Positions 17,222 through 25,698 of a stretch of 64,000 bases of DNA are shown here, piece after piece. The stretch lies in contig NZ_JAHBRW010000001.1 of assembly GCF_018398315.1 (NCBI RefSeq), forward strand, positions 3,542,501 through 3,606,500, written 5' to 3'. Each line of letters starts with the position of its first letter. The stretch's first letter is position 1. Origin of the DNA: Chelatococcus sp. YT9 (lineage in GTDB: Bacteria > Pseudomonadota > Alphaproteobacteria > Rhizobiales > Beijerinckiaceae). Made by a program: the position numbers and the translations under genes. The notes beneath the pieces were generated by a model. The model had not been told where the DNA came from. It made no database searches and saw only the letters and a program-made list of their open reading frames with translations.

Positions 17222-17608
17222 CAGCGCTCACTCCTGTTAGCTCGGAAGATGTGTAACGCCTCCGGCAAATGCCGCAAGTACGACCTGACATGTCGGACGA
17301 AATAAGCAACCGTTATTCGATGTGTTGCAAAGGAAATAAACTTTAAGTTGTGTGAACGTACTGCCCTCGCTCAACATGTGGATCTCGACATTGACTGATT
17401 CCCAGCATGTTCGAAGTGATGAGGCTGGCGCCAGGAGGGAAAGAAGTCGGCCGCGAGACAGGCCGGCGAGATCGCCGAAGTGTGTCACCGGGCGTGTAGG
17501 ACCCGATCAGGACATGCCGCAGACATGCAGTGGTGCGTTGCGTTTCCGTTCGGCGCTGGCCTGGGCCGCGCCAGCGACCGGTGGCAATCGTGACCATGGA
17601 GCATTCAG
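17222..17608. other. Intergenic region between the FAH-family gene and the FadL-type porin
   Basis: A 387-nt spacer between divergent genes. It is A/T-rich at about 17290-17350. I see no convincing gene, tRNA or terminator. Promoters for both neighbours should lie here but no strong consensus match stands out. Confidence 0.5.
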
Positions 17609-18919
17609 ATGGGTGGCGGTCGGTTCTGGTGGTGGGCGTTAACCTTGGTGTTTTGCATGATGGAAGGAAGTAGGGGCGCGGCGGCTGGAGCCTTCGGCGC
17701 GCGCGAGCAGAATGCCCGCAGCCAGGGTGCCGCCTACGCCGGGGTGGCGGCCGGGAGCGGAGGCCTTGGCTCCATTTTCTGGAATCCAGCCTCGATCGCG
17801 CTGTTTCCTGGTCTGCAGAGCGAAAGCGACATCAGTCTGTCCGGAACGCAAGCACGGTTGTCTCCAGACCTTTACACGCTTTCCTCGATCAACGGAGTGG
17901 GAGGCAGCCCCTGGCCATCGGGTGATATGGGCATGTGGCGATATACGGCCTCGAGCTACGCCAGCTTCCAACTCAGTAATTCCTGGTGGGTCGGGGCGGC
18001 CCTGAATGCGCCTTACGGTTTCGTTTCGAAACCCCGACAGGATTGGGTGGGCCAAACTTACGCCCGTTCGTCCCATCTCATGAGCGCCGCGATTACACCG
18101 ACCCTTGGCTACCGTGTGAATGATTGGCTGACTTTAGGTGGAGGTGTAACGGCGCAATATCTCGACCTGACCTTCAAAAGGGCGGTGTCTGTGGCTCCAG
18201 GCGCGCCGAGCGCCATCTTTCAGGGCGATGATCTCGGTCTCGGTTTTTCCCTCGGCGCAACGATGCAACCGCGACCGGGCACGATGGTAGGTATCGGCTA
18301 CCGATCTCCCGTGCATCACGAGATTTCCGGCGAGTGGTCTCCGAACCTTGGCATACCGATGCGAGCGAAAGCCGGATTAACCCTGCCGGAAATGGTCACT
18401 GTCGGCGTTTCCCAACAACTCAACCCCCGTTGGACTATCCTCGCGACTGGTGAATGGACCAATTGGAGTCGGCTGGAACGCTCAGCGGTTTTCAACCGCG
18501 TGACCGGCTTGCCGACCAGCAGTCTTTCGTTTGGCTATCGGGACGGCACGTTCCTGTCCTTGGGCGCCGAATATCTGTGGCAAGAAGGTGTTGCCATGCG
18601 GGCCGGTGTCGGGTTCGAGAGCTCTCCAGTGACCAATGAAGTGCGCAGCCCGCGGCTGGCCGATTCCGATAAGGTCTGGGCGTCGATCGGCGCGAGTTAC
18701 CAAGCCACGGACAGGCTCGGACTCGATATCGGCTACTCACGCCAGTTCATGCGGCAGGCCCCGGTCCGGATCACTGGGGCCCACCCGGATTTCAACGGCT
18801 CGCCTTTCGTCGCTGACGGCAAGGCCTCCGCCGACATCATTTCCTTCGCGTGGCGCTACCGGTGGGACGCCCCGGCGCGCCCCACTTTCGTTGATCGCTA
18901 CGCTCCGGCAACGTACTGA
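17609..18919 (+). CDS. FadL/OMPP1 outer-membrane transport protein
   Basis: A 436-residue beta-barrel protein with a signal sequence (hydrophobic residues 6-28, ending near GAAAGAFG). The N-terminal plug region AFGAREQNARSQGAAYAG and SIFWNPAS is diagnostic of the FadL (long-chain fatty acid and hydrocarbon porin) family. The rest alternates as expected for transmembrane strands, with repeated TLGYRV, GFSLGAT, VGIGYRSPV, and the usual C-terminal ISFAWRYRW strand followed by a short tail. It takes up hydrophobic compounds across the outer membrane. The ATG at 17609 has GGAG 7 nt upstream. It is convergent with phaC, so uptake of fatty acids and PHA storage may be linked. Confidence 0.88.
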   Translation: MGGGRFWWWALTLVFCMMEGSRGAAAGAFGAREQNARSQGAAYAGVAAGSGGLGSIFWNPASIALFPGLQSESDISLSGTQARLSPDLYTLSSINGVGGSPWPSGDMGMWRYTASSYASFQLSNSWWVGAALNAPYGFVSKPRQDWVGQTYARSSHLMSAAITPTLGYRVNDWLTLGGGVTAQYLDLTFKRAVSVAPGAPSAIFQGDDLGLGFSLGATMQPRPGTMVGIGYRSPVHHEISGEWSPNLGIPMRAKAGLTLPEMVTVGVSQQLNPRWTILATGEWTNWSRLERSAVFNRVTGLPTSSLSFGYRDGTFLSLGAEYLWQEGVAMRAGVGFESSPVTNEVRSPRLADSDKVWASIGASYQATDRLGLDIGYSRQFMRQAPVRITGAHPDFNGSPFVADGKASADIISFAWRYRWDAPARPTFVDRYAPATY

Positions 18920-19048
18920 GCGCGCAGGCCGGATGTAAAAAAACACCGCCGCCCTCGGCCATCCGCGCTCCATCAGAAACAATGGAACCGCGCCCCGATC
19001 TTCGACCGGACGGTCGCCGTTGCAGGAATAGCCAGACCATCCGCAGCG

Positions 19049-20857
19049 TCAGGAGATAACTTTCACATACGTGCCCGGAGCATCACAGAGCACCTCGAGC
19101 TTTCCGTCTTGGGGATCACGCGCGGGAACGCGCTCCGGTTCCAGGGCCTCCAACCAACGGTGCCAGTCAGGCCACCAGGAGCCTGGTGTCTCTTGCGCCG
19201 CCGCGAGCCAATCGTCCAGAGATTCGCCAAGCGGCCCATCTGATGTCCAGAACTGATACTTATTCTTATGTGGTGGATTGACGACACCGGCGACATGGCC
19301 TGATCCGGCGATGACGAGGCGGACGGGCCCACCGAACAGACGCGCCCCGAGATGCACGGAGCGGGCGGGTGCAATGTGATCCTCGCGGGTCGCGAGACTG
19401 TAGAGCGGCACCGTCACCTTGCCAAGGTCGAGCTTGATTCCATCGATCGCCATGTTGCCGCGCGCTAGGTCGTTGTTGAGATAACACCGGCGGAGATAGA
19501 AGGAATGTGTTGCCGCTGCCATGCGCGTCGGATCGCTGTTCCAGTGCAGGAGGTCAAACGGATAGGGGGCCTGCCCCTTGAGGTAGACATTAACGTAATA
19601 GGGCCAGATCAGGTCGTCTGGGCGTAGCATGTTGAAGGTCGTGCTCATATGCATGCCTTCGAGATAGCCGACCTGCTTCATCTTTGCCTCGATGGCAGCG
19701 ATCTGCTCCTCATCGGCGAAGACCTTGAGATCACCGGCCCGGGAAAAATCCACCTGTGCGGTCAGCAGCGTTGCAGCGGCAATGCGGTCAATACCCTTGG
19801 CCGCCATATAGGCCAGGGCCATCGACAGCATGGTTCCGCCGATGCAATAGCCAATGACAGCCGCACGTCTTTCCCCGGTATTCACCTCGATCGCGTCGAG
19901 CGCGGCGAAAAGGCCCTCGCGCATATAATCCTCGAAGCTCTTGGCCGCGAGGCGCGCGTCCGGGTTGACCCAGGAAATGCAGAAGACCGTCAGCCCTTGC
20001 CCCACCATCCAGCGGATGAGGGATTTGTCCGGGTTGATGTCGAGAATGTAGTACTTGTTGATCCAGGGCGGCACGATGAGCACGGGGCAGCGGAGCACCG
20101 TCGCTGTGGCCGGCGTATACTGGATCAGCTCCATCATATCGTTGCGAAATATGACTTTGCCCGGAGTGATCGCCATGTTCTCGCCCAGCTTGAAGCGGGC
20201 GGGGTCGCTCTGGCGAATTTTGAGCTCGCCATTTCCAGCCTTGATGTCCTCGGCGAGCATTTTCATGCCGCGCACGAGATTGGCTCCATTCTCCCGCATC
20301 GTCTCGCGCAGGAGTTCCGGATTGGTGGCAAGGAAATTCGACGGGGATAATGCGCTTGCCATCTGCTTCACATAGAAGCGGGCCTTGTCGCGGGTATGCT
20401 CATCGAGCCCGTCGGCACCCTCTACAAGCTGCTTGGCCCAAGTAGTGGTGATGAGGTAGGCCTGTTTGACGAAATCAAAGACCGGATTGTCCTGCCATTC
20501 CGGGTCAAGAAAGCGTTTGTCGCGAGGATGAGCGCTGACGACCGGTTCGCTCGGTTCGCCGCCGAGACGCTTCAGGCTTGAACTCCACAGGGCGAGGTAG
20601 CTCGAGGTCAGCTTGGCTTGGGCCTCGATTGCCCTTTGCGGATTCGCCATCCATTTCTCGGCAAGCTGACTCATCGTTTTGACGACGTCGCTTACCTCCT
20701 CTGCCTTGCCGACTTTCGGACCGTTCTCCTCAATAGGGCGCAGATAGGCCGCAGTGACTTTGCCCGCTTCCTCGACGAGTTGTGCGATGTTGCGGGAGAG
20801 CTCATCGAGATCCGTCAAGCCCGCTTCACGCGGTTCCTTGTCGGTGGTCTTCGTCAT
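19049..20857 (-). CDS. phaC: Class I poly(3-hydroxyalkanoate) synthase
   Basis: A 602-residue PHA synthase that polymerises 3-hydroxyacyl-CoA on the granule surface. The N-terminal domain (about 60-250) includes FVKQAYLITTTW and the PhaC signature. The alpha/beta-hydrolase domain has VPPWINKYYILDI at about 262-274, the catalytic Cys in GYCIGGT (Cys about 338), an Asp in TREDHIAPA and the His in GSGHVAGVVNPP. The C terminus ends LEVLCDAPGTYVKV. I chose ATG 20857, with TGGAG upstream; the frame is open to 21130 but that extension is unlike the family. Length and motifs are those of the short-chain class I enzyme. Confidence 0.96.
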   Translation of the reverse strand: MTKTTDKEPREAGLTDLDELSRNIAQLVEEAGKVTAAYLRPIEENGPKVGKAEEVSDVVKTMSQLAEKWMANPQRAIEAQAKLTSSYLALWSSSLKRLGGEPSEPVVSAHPRDKRFLDPEWQDNPVFDFVKQAYLITTTWAKQLVEGADGLDEHTRDKARFYVKQMASALSPSNFLATNPELLRETMRENGANLVRGMKMLAEDIKAGNGELKIRQSDPARFKLGENMAITPGKVIFRNDMMELIQYTPATATVLRCPVLIVPPWINKYYILDINPDKSLIRWMVGQGLTVFCISWVNPDARLAAKSFEDYMREGLFAALDAIEVNTGERRAAVIGYCIGGTMLSMALAYMAAKGIDRIAAATLLTAQVDFSRAGDLKVFADEEQIAAIEAKMKQVGYLEGMHMSTTFNMLRPDDLIWPYYVNVYLKGQAPYPFDLLHWNSDPTRMAAATHSFYLRRCYLNNDLARGNMAIDGIKLDLGKVTVPLYSLATREDHIAPARSVHLGARLFGGPVRLVIAGSGHVAGVVNPPHKNKYQFWTSDGPLGESLDDWLAAAQETPGSWWPDWHRWLEALEPERVPARDPQDGKLEVLCDAPGTYVKVIS

Positions 20858-21014
20858 GTCGGCTCCATTCAGCGGCGAATGCATCGTCGATACCCGCGCG
20901 TCCCATATTTTCGACTTAATATTAAAGCCAGTTCGATTACAAAGGCACCATTGGCGATGCCGGCATACAGCAGGTAATGAGATGCGGGTGCTGCAGAATG
21001 GTGACAAGGGGCAA

Positions 21015-21389
21015 ATGATTATGGGTTTCGCGCCACGCGCAGGAAGTACCGGCTTTGCCATCGGTCTCGCCTTTGTCCTCGCTGGCCTGCTCACAGCGTG
21101 CAACCCCGTGCGGGATATCGCGGTATCCACGGGGTTCGGCGCTAAGGAGCCGGAGCCGGCGCAATTCGTCCGTGAGAGCCGGCGCGGCGATGGCGGCTAT
21201 TTGCCCGTAGGCGTGCGTGCTCCCGATCGCCCCACCAGAGCGCTGCCGAAAGCCGATGTCGAGGCGCTCACGAAAAGCATCGATGCTCGTCGACAGGCCA
21301 ATGAAGCCGCGGGTGCGACGGCCCGGTCTATGGGGGCGGAGACGAATGCCCGGCCAGTCCCGAAGCCGCCGGCACTACCTGCGGAGTAG
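21015..21389 (+). CDS. Small lipoprotein of unknown function
   Basis: A 124-residue protein starting MIMGFAPRAG, with a hydrophobic signal and the lipobox LLTAC (Cys about 33). The rest is a short, charged, proline- and alanine-rich domain (VDIEALTKSI-like stretch KADVEALTKSIDARRQAN) ending PKPPALPAE. It is preceded by AAGGGGCAA; ATGs at 20982 and 21021 are also in frame. Short lipoproteins of this kind are common upstream of alphaproteobacterial amino-acid genes but I do not recognise the family. It lies 272 nt upstream of the aminotransferase. Confidence 0.7.
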   Translation: MIMGFAPRAGSTGFAIGLAFVLAGLLTACNPVRDIAVSTGFGAKEPEPAQFVRESRRGDGGYLPVGVRAPDRPTRALPKADVEALTKSIDARRQANEAAGATARSMGAETNARPVPKPPALPAE

Positions 21390-21660
21390 GTGGGAGCTCG
21401 AGCGAATAGAAAGCAGGCTGCACAATACGGACGTGCGCCGGATTGTCGCGTTTCTGCTAGAATTCGAGACGCAATAAACGTCTTTGGAACGAAAGCCGGT
21501 ATACATAAGGGATCCAGCGCCAATCGGCTGGCTCTAGGATCAACGACATTCAGCCGCGTCGCCGGCGGTTGGAGGAATAGCCTGTGCCCCTGGCGAGGGC
21601 ATCGAAGCACCGGTCCACTACGCGAGAGAGTCGTCCCGGACCATTGATTGGAACGAAGCC

Positions 21661-22878
21661 ATGTCGGATTTTCACCGCATCAAGCGTCTGCCACCCTATG
21701 TGTTTGAGCAGGTGAACCGAGCTAAGGCCGCAGCCCGGGCCAACGGCGCCGACATCGTCGATCTCGGAATGGGTAATCCCGATCTCGCCGCGCCCCGTCA
21801 TGTTGTGGAGAAGCTGGTCGAGACTGCCGGGCGACCGCGCACCGATCGTTACTCCGCGTCCAAAGGCATAGGTGGGCTTCGCCGTGCGCAGGCTGCTTAT
21901 TACGAGCGCCGCTTCGGCGTGAAGCTCAACCCGGACACCCAGGTCGTGGCTACGCTCGGTTCGAAGGAAGGCTTCGCCAACATGGCGCAGGCCATTACCG
22001 GGCCGGGTGACGTGGTGCTTGTGCCCAACCCGAGCTATCCCATACACGCCTTCGGTTTCCTGATGGCTGGCGGTGTCATCCGCTCTGTGCCGGCCGAGCC
22101 GACGCCGGCGTTCTTCCCGGCACTCGAGCGGGCGGTCGTTCACTCGATTCCGAAGCCCATCGCGCTGGTTGTGTGCTATCCCTCCAATCCAACAGCTTAT
22201 GTGGCCTCGCTGGACTTCTACAAGGACCTTGTTGCCTTCGCGAAGAAGCACGAGCTGATTCTCCTGTCCGACCTCGCCTATGCGGAGGTGTATTTCGATG
22301 GCGAGCCACCGCCCTCCGTTCTGCAGGTGCCGGGCGCCATCGACGTGACGGTGGAATTCACGTCCATGTCGAAGACTTATTCCATGGCTGGGTGGCGCAT
22401 GGGCTTTGCAGTGGGCAATGAGCGGCTGCTGGCCGCGCTCGCGCGGGTCAAATCCTATCTCGACTACGGTGCCTTCACGCCCATCCAGGTCGCGGCCACT
22501 GCAGCCCTCAACGGTCCGGACGATTGTATCGCCGAGATGCGAGACACCTATCGCCGCCGCCGCGACGTGATGGTCGATGCCTTTGCGCGGGCTGGGTGGA
22601 AAATCCCCGCACCAAGCGCTTCGATGTTCGCATGGGTGGAAATTCCCGAGCCGTTTAAGGCACTGGGCAGCCTGGAATTCTCCAAGCTTCTGATTGAGAA
22701 GGCGGAGCTGGCGGTGGCGCCTGGCATCGGCTTTGGTGAGCATGGCGATGATTTCGTGCGCATCGCATTGGTGGAGAACGAGCAGCGTATCCGTCAGGCA
22801 GCGCGAAATCTGCGGCGCTTCCTTGAAACGGCTGACAAAACGTTGCACAACGTCGTGCCACTGGCGGCTCACCGCTAG
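21661..22878 (+). CDS. alaC: Class I/II aminotransferase, AlaC-like
   Basis: A 405-residue fold-type I PLP aminotransferase with VDLGMGNPDLAAP, YSASKGIGGLR, the PLP-contact YPSNPTAYVA, DLAYAEVYFDG and the PLP lysine in TSMSKTYSMAGWRMGF. It ends with the carboxylate-binding Arg in GDDFVRIALVEN. This sequence type is the AlaC glutamate-pyruvate transaminase group. In alphaproteobacteria it is very often found directly before homoserine dehydrogenase, as here (124 nt), which suggests a role in aspartate-family or alanine synthesis. The start is ATG 21661. Confidence 0.88.
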   Translation: MSDFHRIKRLPPYVFEQVNRAKAAARANGADIVDLGMGNPDLAAPRHVVEKLVETAGRPRTDRYSASKGIGGLRRAQAAYYERRFGVKLNPDTQVVATLGSKEGFANMAQAITGPGDVVLVPNPSYPIHAFGFLMAGGVIRSVPAEPTPAFFPALERAVVHSIPKPIALVVCYPSNPTAYVASLDFYKDLVAFAKKHELILLSDLAYAEVYFDGEPPPSVLQVPGAIDVTVEFTSMSKTYSMAGWRMGFAVGNERLLAALARVKSYLDYGAFTPIQVAATAALNGPDDCIAEMRDTYRRRRDVMVDAFARAGWKIPAPSASMFAWVEIPEPFKALGSLEFSKLLIEKAELAVAPGIGFGEHGDDFVRIALVENEQRIRQAARNLRRFLETADKTLHNVVPLAAHR

Positions 22879-22887
22879 ATCGTAAAT

Positions 22888-22915
22888 GGGTGTGGATCCA
22901 ATCGCTTCCACACCC
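22888..22915 (+). terminator. Possible terminator hairpin after the aminotransferase gene
   Basis: GGGTGTGGA and TCCACACCC form a 9-bp perfect stem with a 10-nt loop, 10 nt after the stop codon. The following bases (TTCCGCCG) give only a short U tract, so termination may be partial and hom may still be co-transcribed. Confidence 0.5.
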
Positions 22916-23002
22916 TTCCGCCGATCAGCAGAGCGGACAGGCCGCCGCATGCTGGCGCATGTTCCTTCGGGGACCAACAATCAGGCCTGGTCTTAACGAA
23001 CG

Positions 23003-24325
23003 ATGACGCAAGTTTTTCGCATAGGCATCGCCGGCCTTGGCACGGTGGGTGCGTCCGCCGTGCTGATGCTCGATCGGCGCGTCAGGAGCTTGAGCGCAGG
23101 TTCCGGGCGCCAGATCATGGTCACTGCCGTCTCAGCTAGAGACCGGACGCGTGATCGCGGCTTCGACATCGATCGTTTCACCTGGTTCGATGATCCCGTC
23201 GCGCTCGCTGCCTCTTCCGAGATCGACTGTTTCGTCGAGCTCGTCGGCGGCGAGAACGGCACCGCGAAGGCAGCCGTCGAGGCCGCTCTCGAAGCCGGCA
23301 AACATGTGGTGACGGCCAACAAGGCCTTGCTCGCGCGTCATGGCAGCGAGCTAGCCGCGCTGGCGGAGGCGAAGGGCGTTTCGTTGCAATTCGAGGCGGC
23401 GGTAGCCGGCGGGGTGCCGATCGTCAAGGCCCTGCGCGAGGCGATGGCCGGCAATACGATCACGCGGGTCTTCGGCATTCTCAACGGCACCTGCAACTAC
23501 ATCCTATCTCGCATGGAAGCCGAAGGTCTGAGCTTCGACGTCTGTCTCGCGGAAGCGCAGAGGCTCGGCTATGCGGAAGCGGATCCGACTTTCGATATCG
23601 GCGGCTTCGACAGCGCCCATAAGCTGGCAATCCTGACGAGCCTCGCTTTTGGTACAGCGATCGATGCTGATGCCATTCATGTCGAGGGTATCTCGGCTAT
23701 CTCGCCGATCGACATCCGCATGGCGCAGGAACTCGGCTATCGGATCAAGCTGCTGGGCGTCGCCGAGGCCACGCCGACGGGCATCGAACAGCGCGTGCAT
23801 CCCACCATGGTGCCGCTCACCTCCGCTATCGCCCAGGTCATGGGAGTGACCAATGCGGTGACGATCGCCGCCGACGCGGTCCGCGAGATCACGTTGATTG
23901 GCCCGGGTGCAGGCGGTGACGCAACGGCTTCCGCTGTTGTGGCGGACATTGCCGATATTGCGCGGGGAGCAGGCGGCAAGCCGTTTGTGCTTCCGGTCGC
24001 TCAACTCCGCAAGGCCGAGCGGGCTCCCATGCAACTCCACCACGGGGGCTATTATGTGCGCCTCACGGTGAATGATCGGCCCGGCGCGGCGGCTTCGATC
24101 GTCAGCCGTTTCGCAGAGGCCGATATTTCGCTCGAGTCTATCGTCCAGCACCGATCCGAAGATGCGGCAACGCGCGACCCGACTGGCCGCTCGGGCGCAC
24201 CTGTCCCCGTTGTCCTGATCACCTATGCCACGACGGAAGCTGCGGTACGCCAGGCCATCCACAAGGTAGTTGGTGACGGACACGTTGTCGAAACGCCGCA
24301 GATCATTCGGATCGAGCGTGAGTAG
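23003..24325 (+). CDS. hom: Homoserine dehydrogenase
   Basis: A 440-residue homoserine dehydrogenase, reducing aspartate semialdehyde to homoserine for threonine and methionine. It has the NAD(P) motif GLGTVGAS at 11-18 and [14 protein letters not shown]. The catalytic region [15 protein letters not shown] and [27 protein letters not shown] carry the Lys and Asp of the active site. The C-terminal ACT domain (from about 345, [14 protein letters not shown]) normally mediates threonine inhibition. The start is ATG 23003. The neighbours argC, metY and alaC show a general amino-acid context. Confidence 0.96.
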   Translation: [440 protein letters not shown]

Positions 24326-24357
24326 TACAATCAAGCGATGCGCAGGAGCGAAAGCTG

Positions 24358-25356
24358 ATGACCAATCCTAGCAGCCCCAAGCCGAACCCGCATATCGAGC
24401 GGATCCTGACGCTGGAGCTGGTGCGGGTCACCGAGCGTGCGGCCGTTCTGGCGGCCCAGCTCCGCGGCCGCGGCGACGAGAAGGCCGCCGACCAGGCAGC
24501 GGTGGACGCCATGCGCCGGGAACTCAACCGCCTTGCGATCGATGGCACGGTCGTGATCGGTGAGGGAGAGCGTGACAAGGCGCCCATGCTGTTCATCGGC
24601 GAGAAGGTCGGCAACAAGTCCGGCCCAAAGGTCGACATCGCAGTGGATCCGCTCGAGGGCACGACGCTCTGTGCGCGCGATATGCCGGGCTCGATCGCGG
24701 TGATGGCCATGGCGGAAGAGGGCACGCTGCTCCACGCGCCTGACGCTTACATGCATAAGATCGCGATCGGACCGGGCTATCCCAAAGGCCTCGTCAGCCT
24801 CGACGCCTCACCCGAGGAGAATCTCAACGCGCTCGCCAAGGCCAAGGGCGTCAAGGTCGAAGATCTGACCGTGCTCATCCTCGACCGGCCGCGCCACGCT
24901 GATCTCATTGCCGCCGTCCGGCGGGTTGGCGCCGCAGTTCGGCTCATCACGGACGGCGATGTCATGGGCGTAATCTTTACTACCATGCCCGAGAAGACGG
25001 GTGTCGATATCTATATGGGCATCGGCGCGGCTCCGGAGGGCGTGCTCGCGGCGGCGGCGTTGCGTTGTGTCGGCGGCCAGATGGAAACACGCCTCATCCT
25101 CGATACCCCCGAGCAGCTCGAGCGCGCGGCGAAGATGGGTATTTCGGATCCCAATCGCATCTATCACATCGAGGACATGGCTTCGGGCGATGTCGTTGTC
25201 GCCGCGACGGGCGTGACAGATGGTGCGCTGCTGTCGGGTGTCCGCTTCGGACCTCGTTTCATCGAGACAGATACGCTCGTCTATCGCTCGGCCACAGGTA
25301 CGGTTCGCCGCATCAGCGCCGAGCACCGTAACTTCGAGAAATTCCATCTCGGCTGA
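24358..25356 (+). CDS. glpX: Class II fructose-1,6-bisphosphatase
   Basis: A 332-residue GlpX-type phosphatase, dephosphorylating fructose-1,6-bisphosphate in gluconeogenesis (some members also act on sedoheptulose-1,7-bisphosphate). It shows DGTVVIGEGERDKAPML, the metal-binding DPLEGTTLCA, and IYMGIGAAPEGVLAAAALRC. The start is ATG 24358 with AGGAG 9 nt upstream; hom ends 32 nt before, suggesting co-transcription. A long hairpin follows the stop. Confidence 0.96.
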   Translation: MTNPSSPKPNPHIERILTLELVRVTERAAVLAAQLRGRGDEKAADQAAVDAMRRELNRLAIDGTVVIGEGERDKAPMLFIGEKVGNKSGPKVDIAVDPLEGTTLCARDMPGSIAVMAMAEEGTLLHAPDAYMHKIAIGPGYPKGLVSLDASPEENLNALAKAKGVKVEDLTVLILDRPRHADLIAAVRRVGAAVRLITDGDVMGVIFTTMPEKTGVDIYMGIGAAPEGVLAAAALRCVGGQMETRLILDTPEQLERAAKMGISDPNRIYHIEDMASGDVVVAATGVTDGALLSGVRFGPRFIETDTLVYRSATGTVRRISAEHRNFEKFHLG

Positions 25357-25698
25357 TCAAGCTAGCGCTTCAATTTGCATCCGTGGACACGCGCGGCTCC
25401 TTCGCCGCCGTCGTGTTCACGGATGTCGTATTGATCTCCTGATCCCGCGGGAGAACCCTCGGTGCAGCTCCAGCAAACAAAAGCGAGTCGAACGCAATAC
25501 GTTGGCCGCGGGCGATGAATCATTTTCACAGCAGCTGCCAGCCGGATTCTATTTCGTAAGATTTTTCGGTAAGCGCTTCCATAGATTCAGCAATTCTCCG
25601 TCTTCGCGTAATTGGCCGCGCGACGCGGTCTCGGCCCTCGGAGCATGAAAGCTTCGTGTCTCATTCCCCCACGGCCCACGCGGCCTTAAACTTACGCC
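25357..25698. other. Intergenic region between glpX and recJ
   Basis: A 342-nt spacer with the long hairpin at 25378-25425 and no convincing gene. The remainder includes an A/T-richer stretch (about 25515-25610) that may hold the recJ promoter; no strong consensus could be assigned. Confidence 0.5.
25378..25425 (+). terminator. Long hairpin after glpX
   Basis: CATCCGTGGACACG (25378-25391) pairs with CGTGTTCACGGATG (25412-25425), forming a 14-bp stem with one G-U pair and a 20-nt loop. It starts 22 nt after the glpX stop. No U run follows, so termination would be factor-dependent or the element has another role. Confidence 0.5.

Noticed and set aside
21550-22980. A 476-codon open frame on the minus strand, antisense to the aminotransferase gene
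   Set aside because: The plus-strand aminotransferase has all family motifs. The antisense frame has no recognisable domain and is the usual shadow of high-GC third-position bias.
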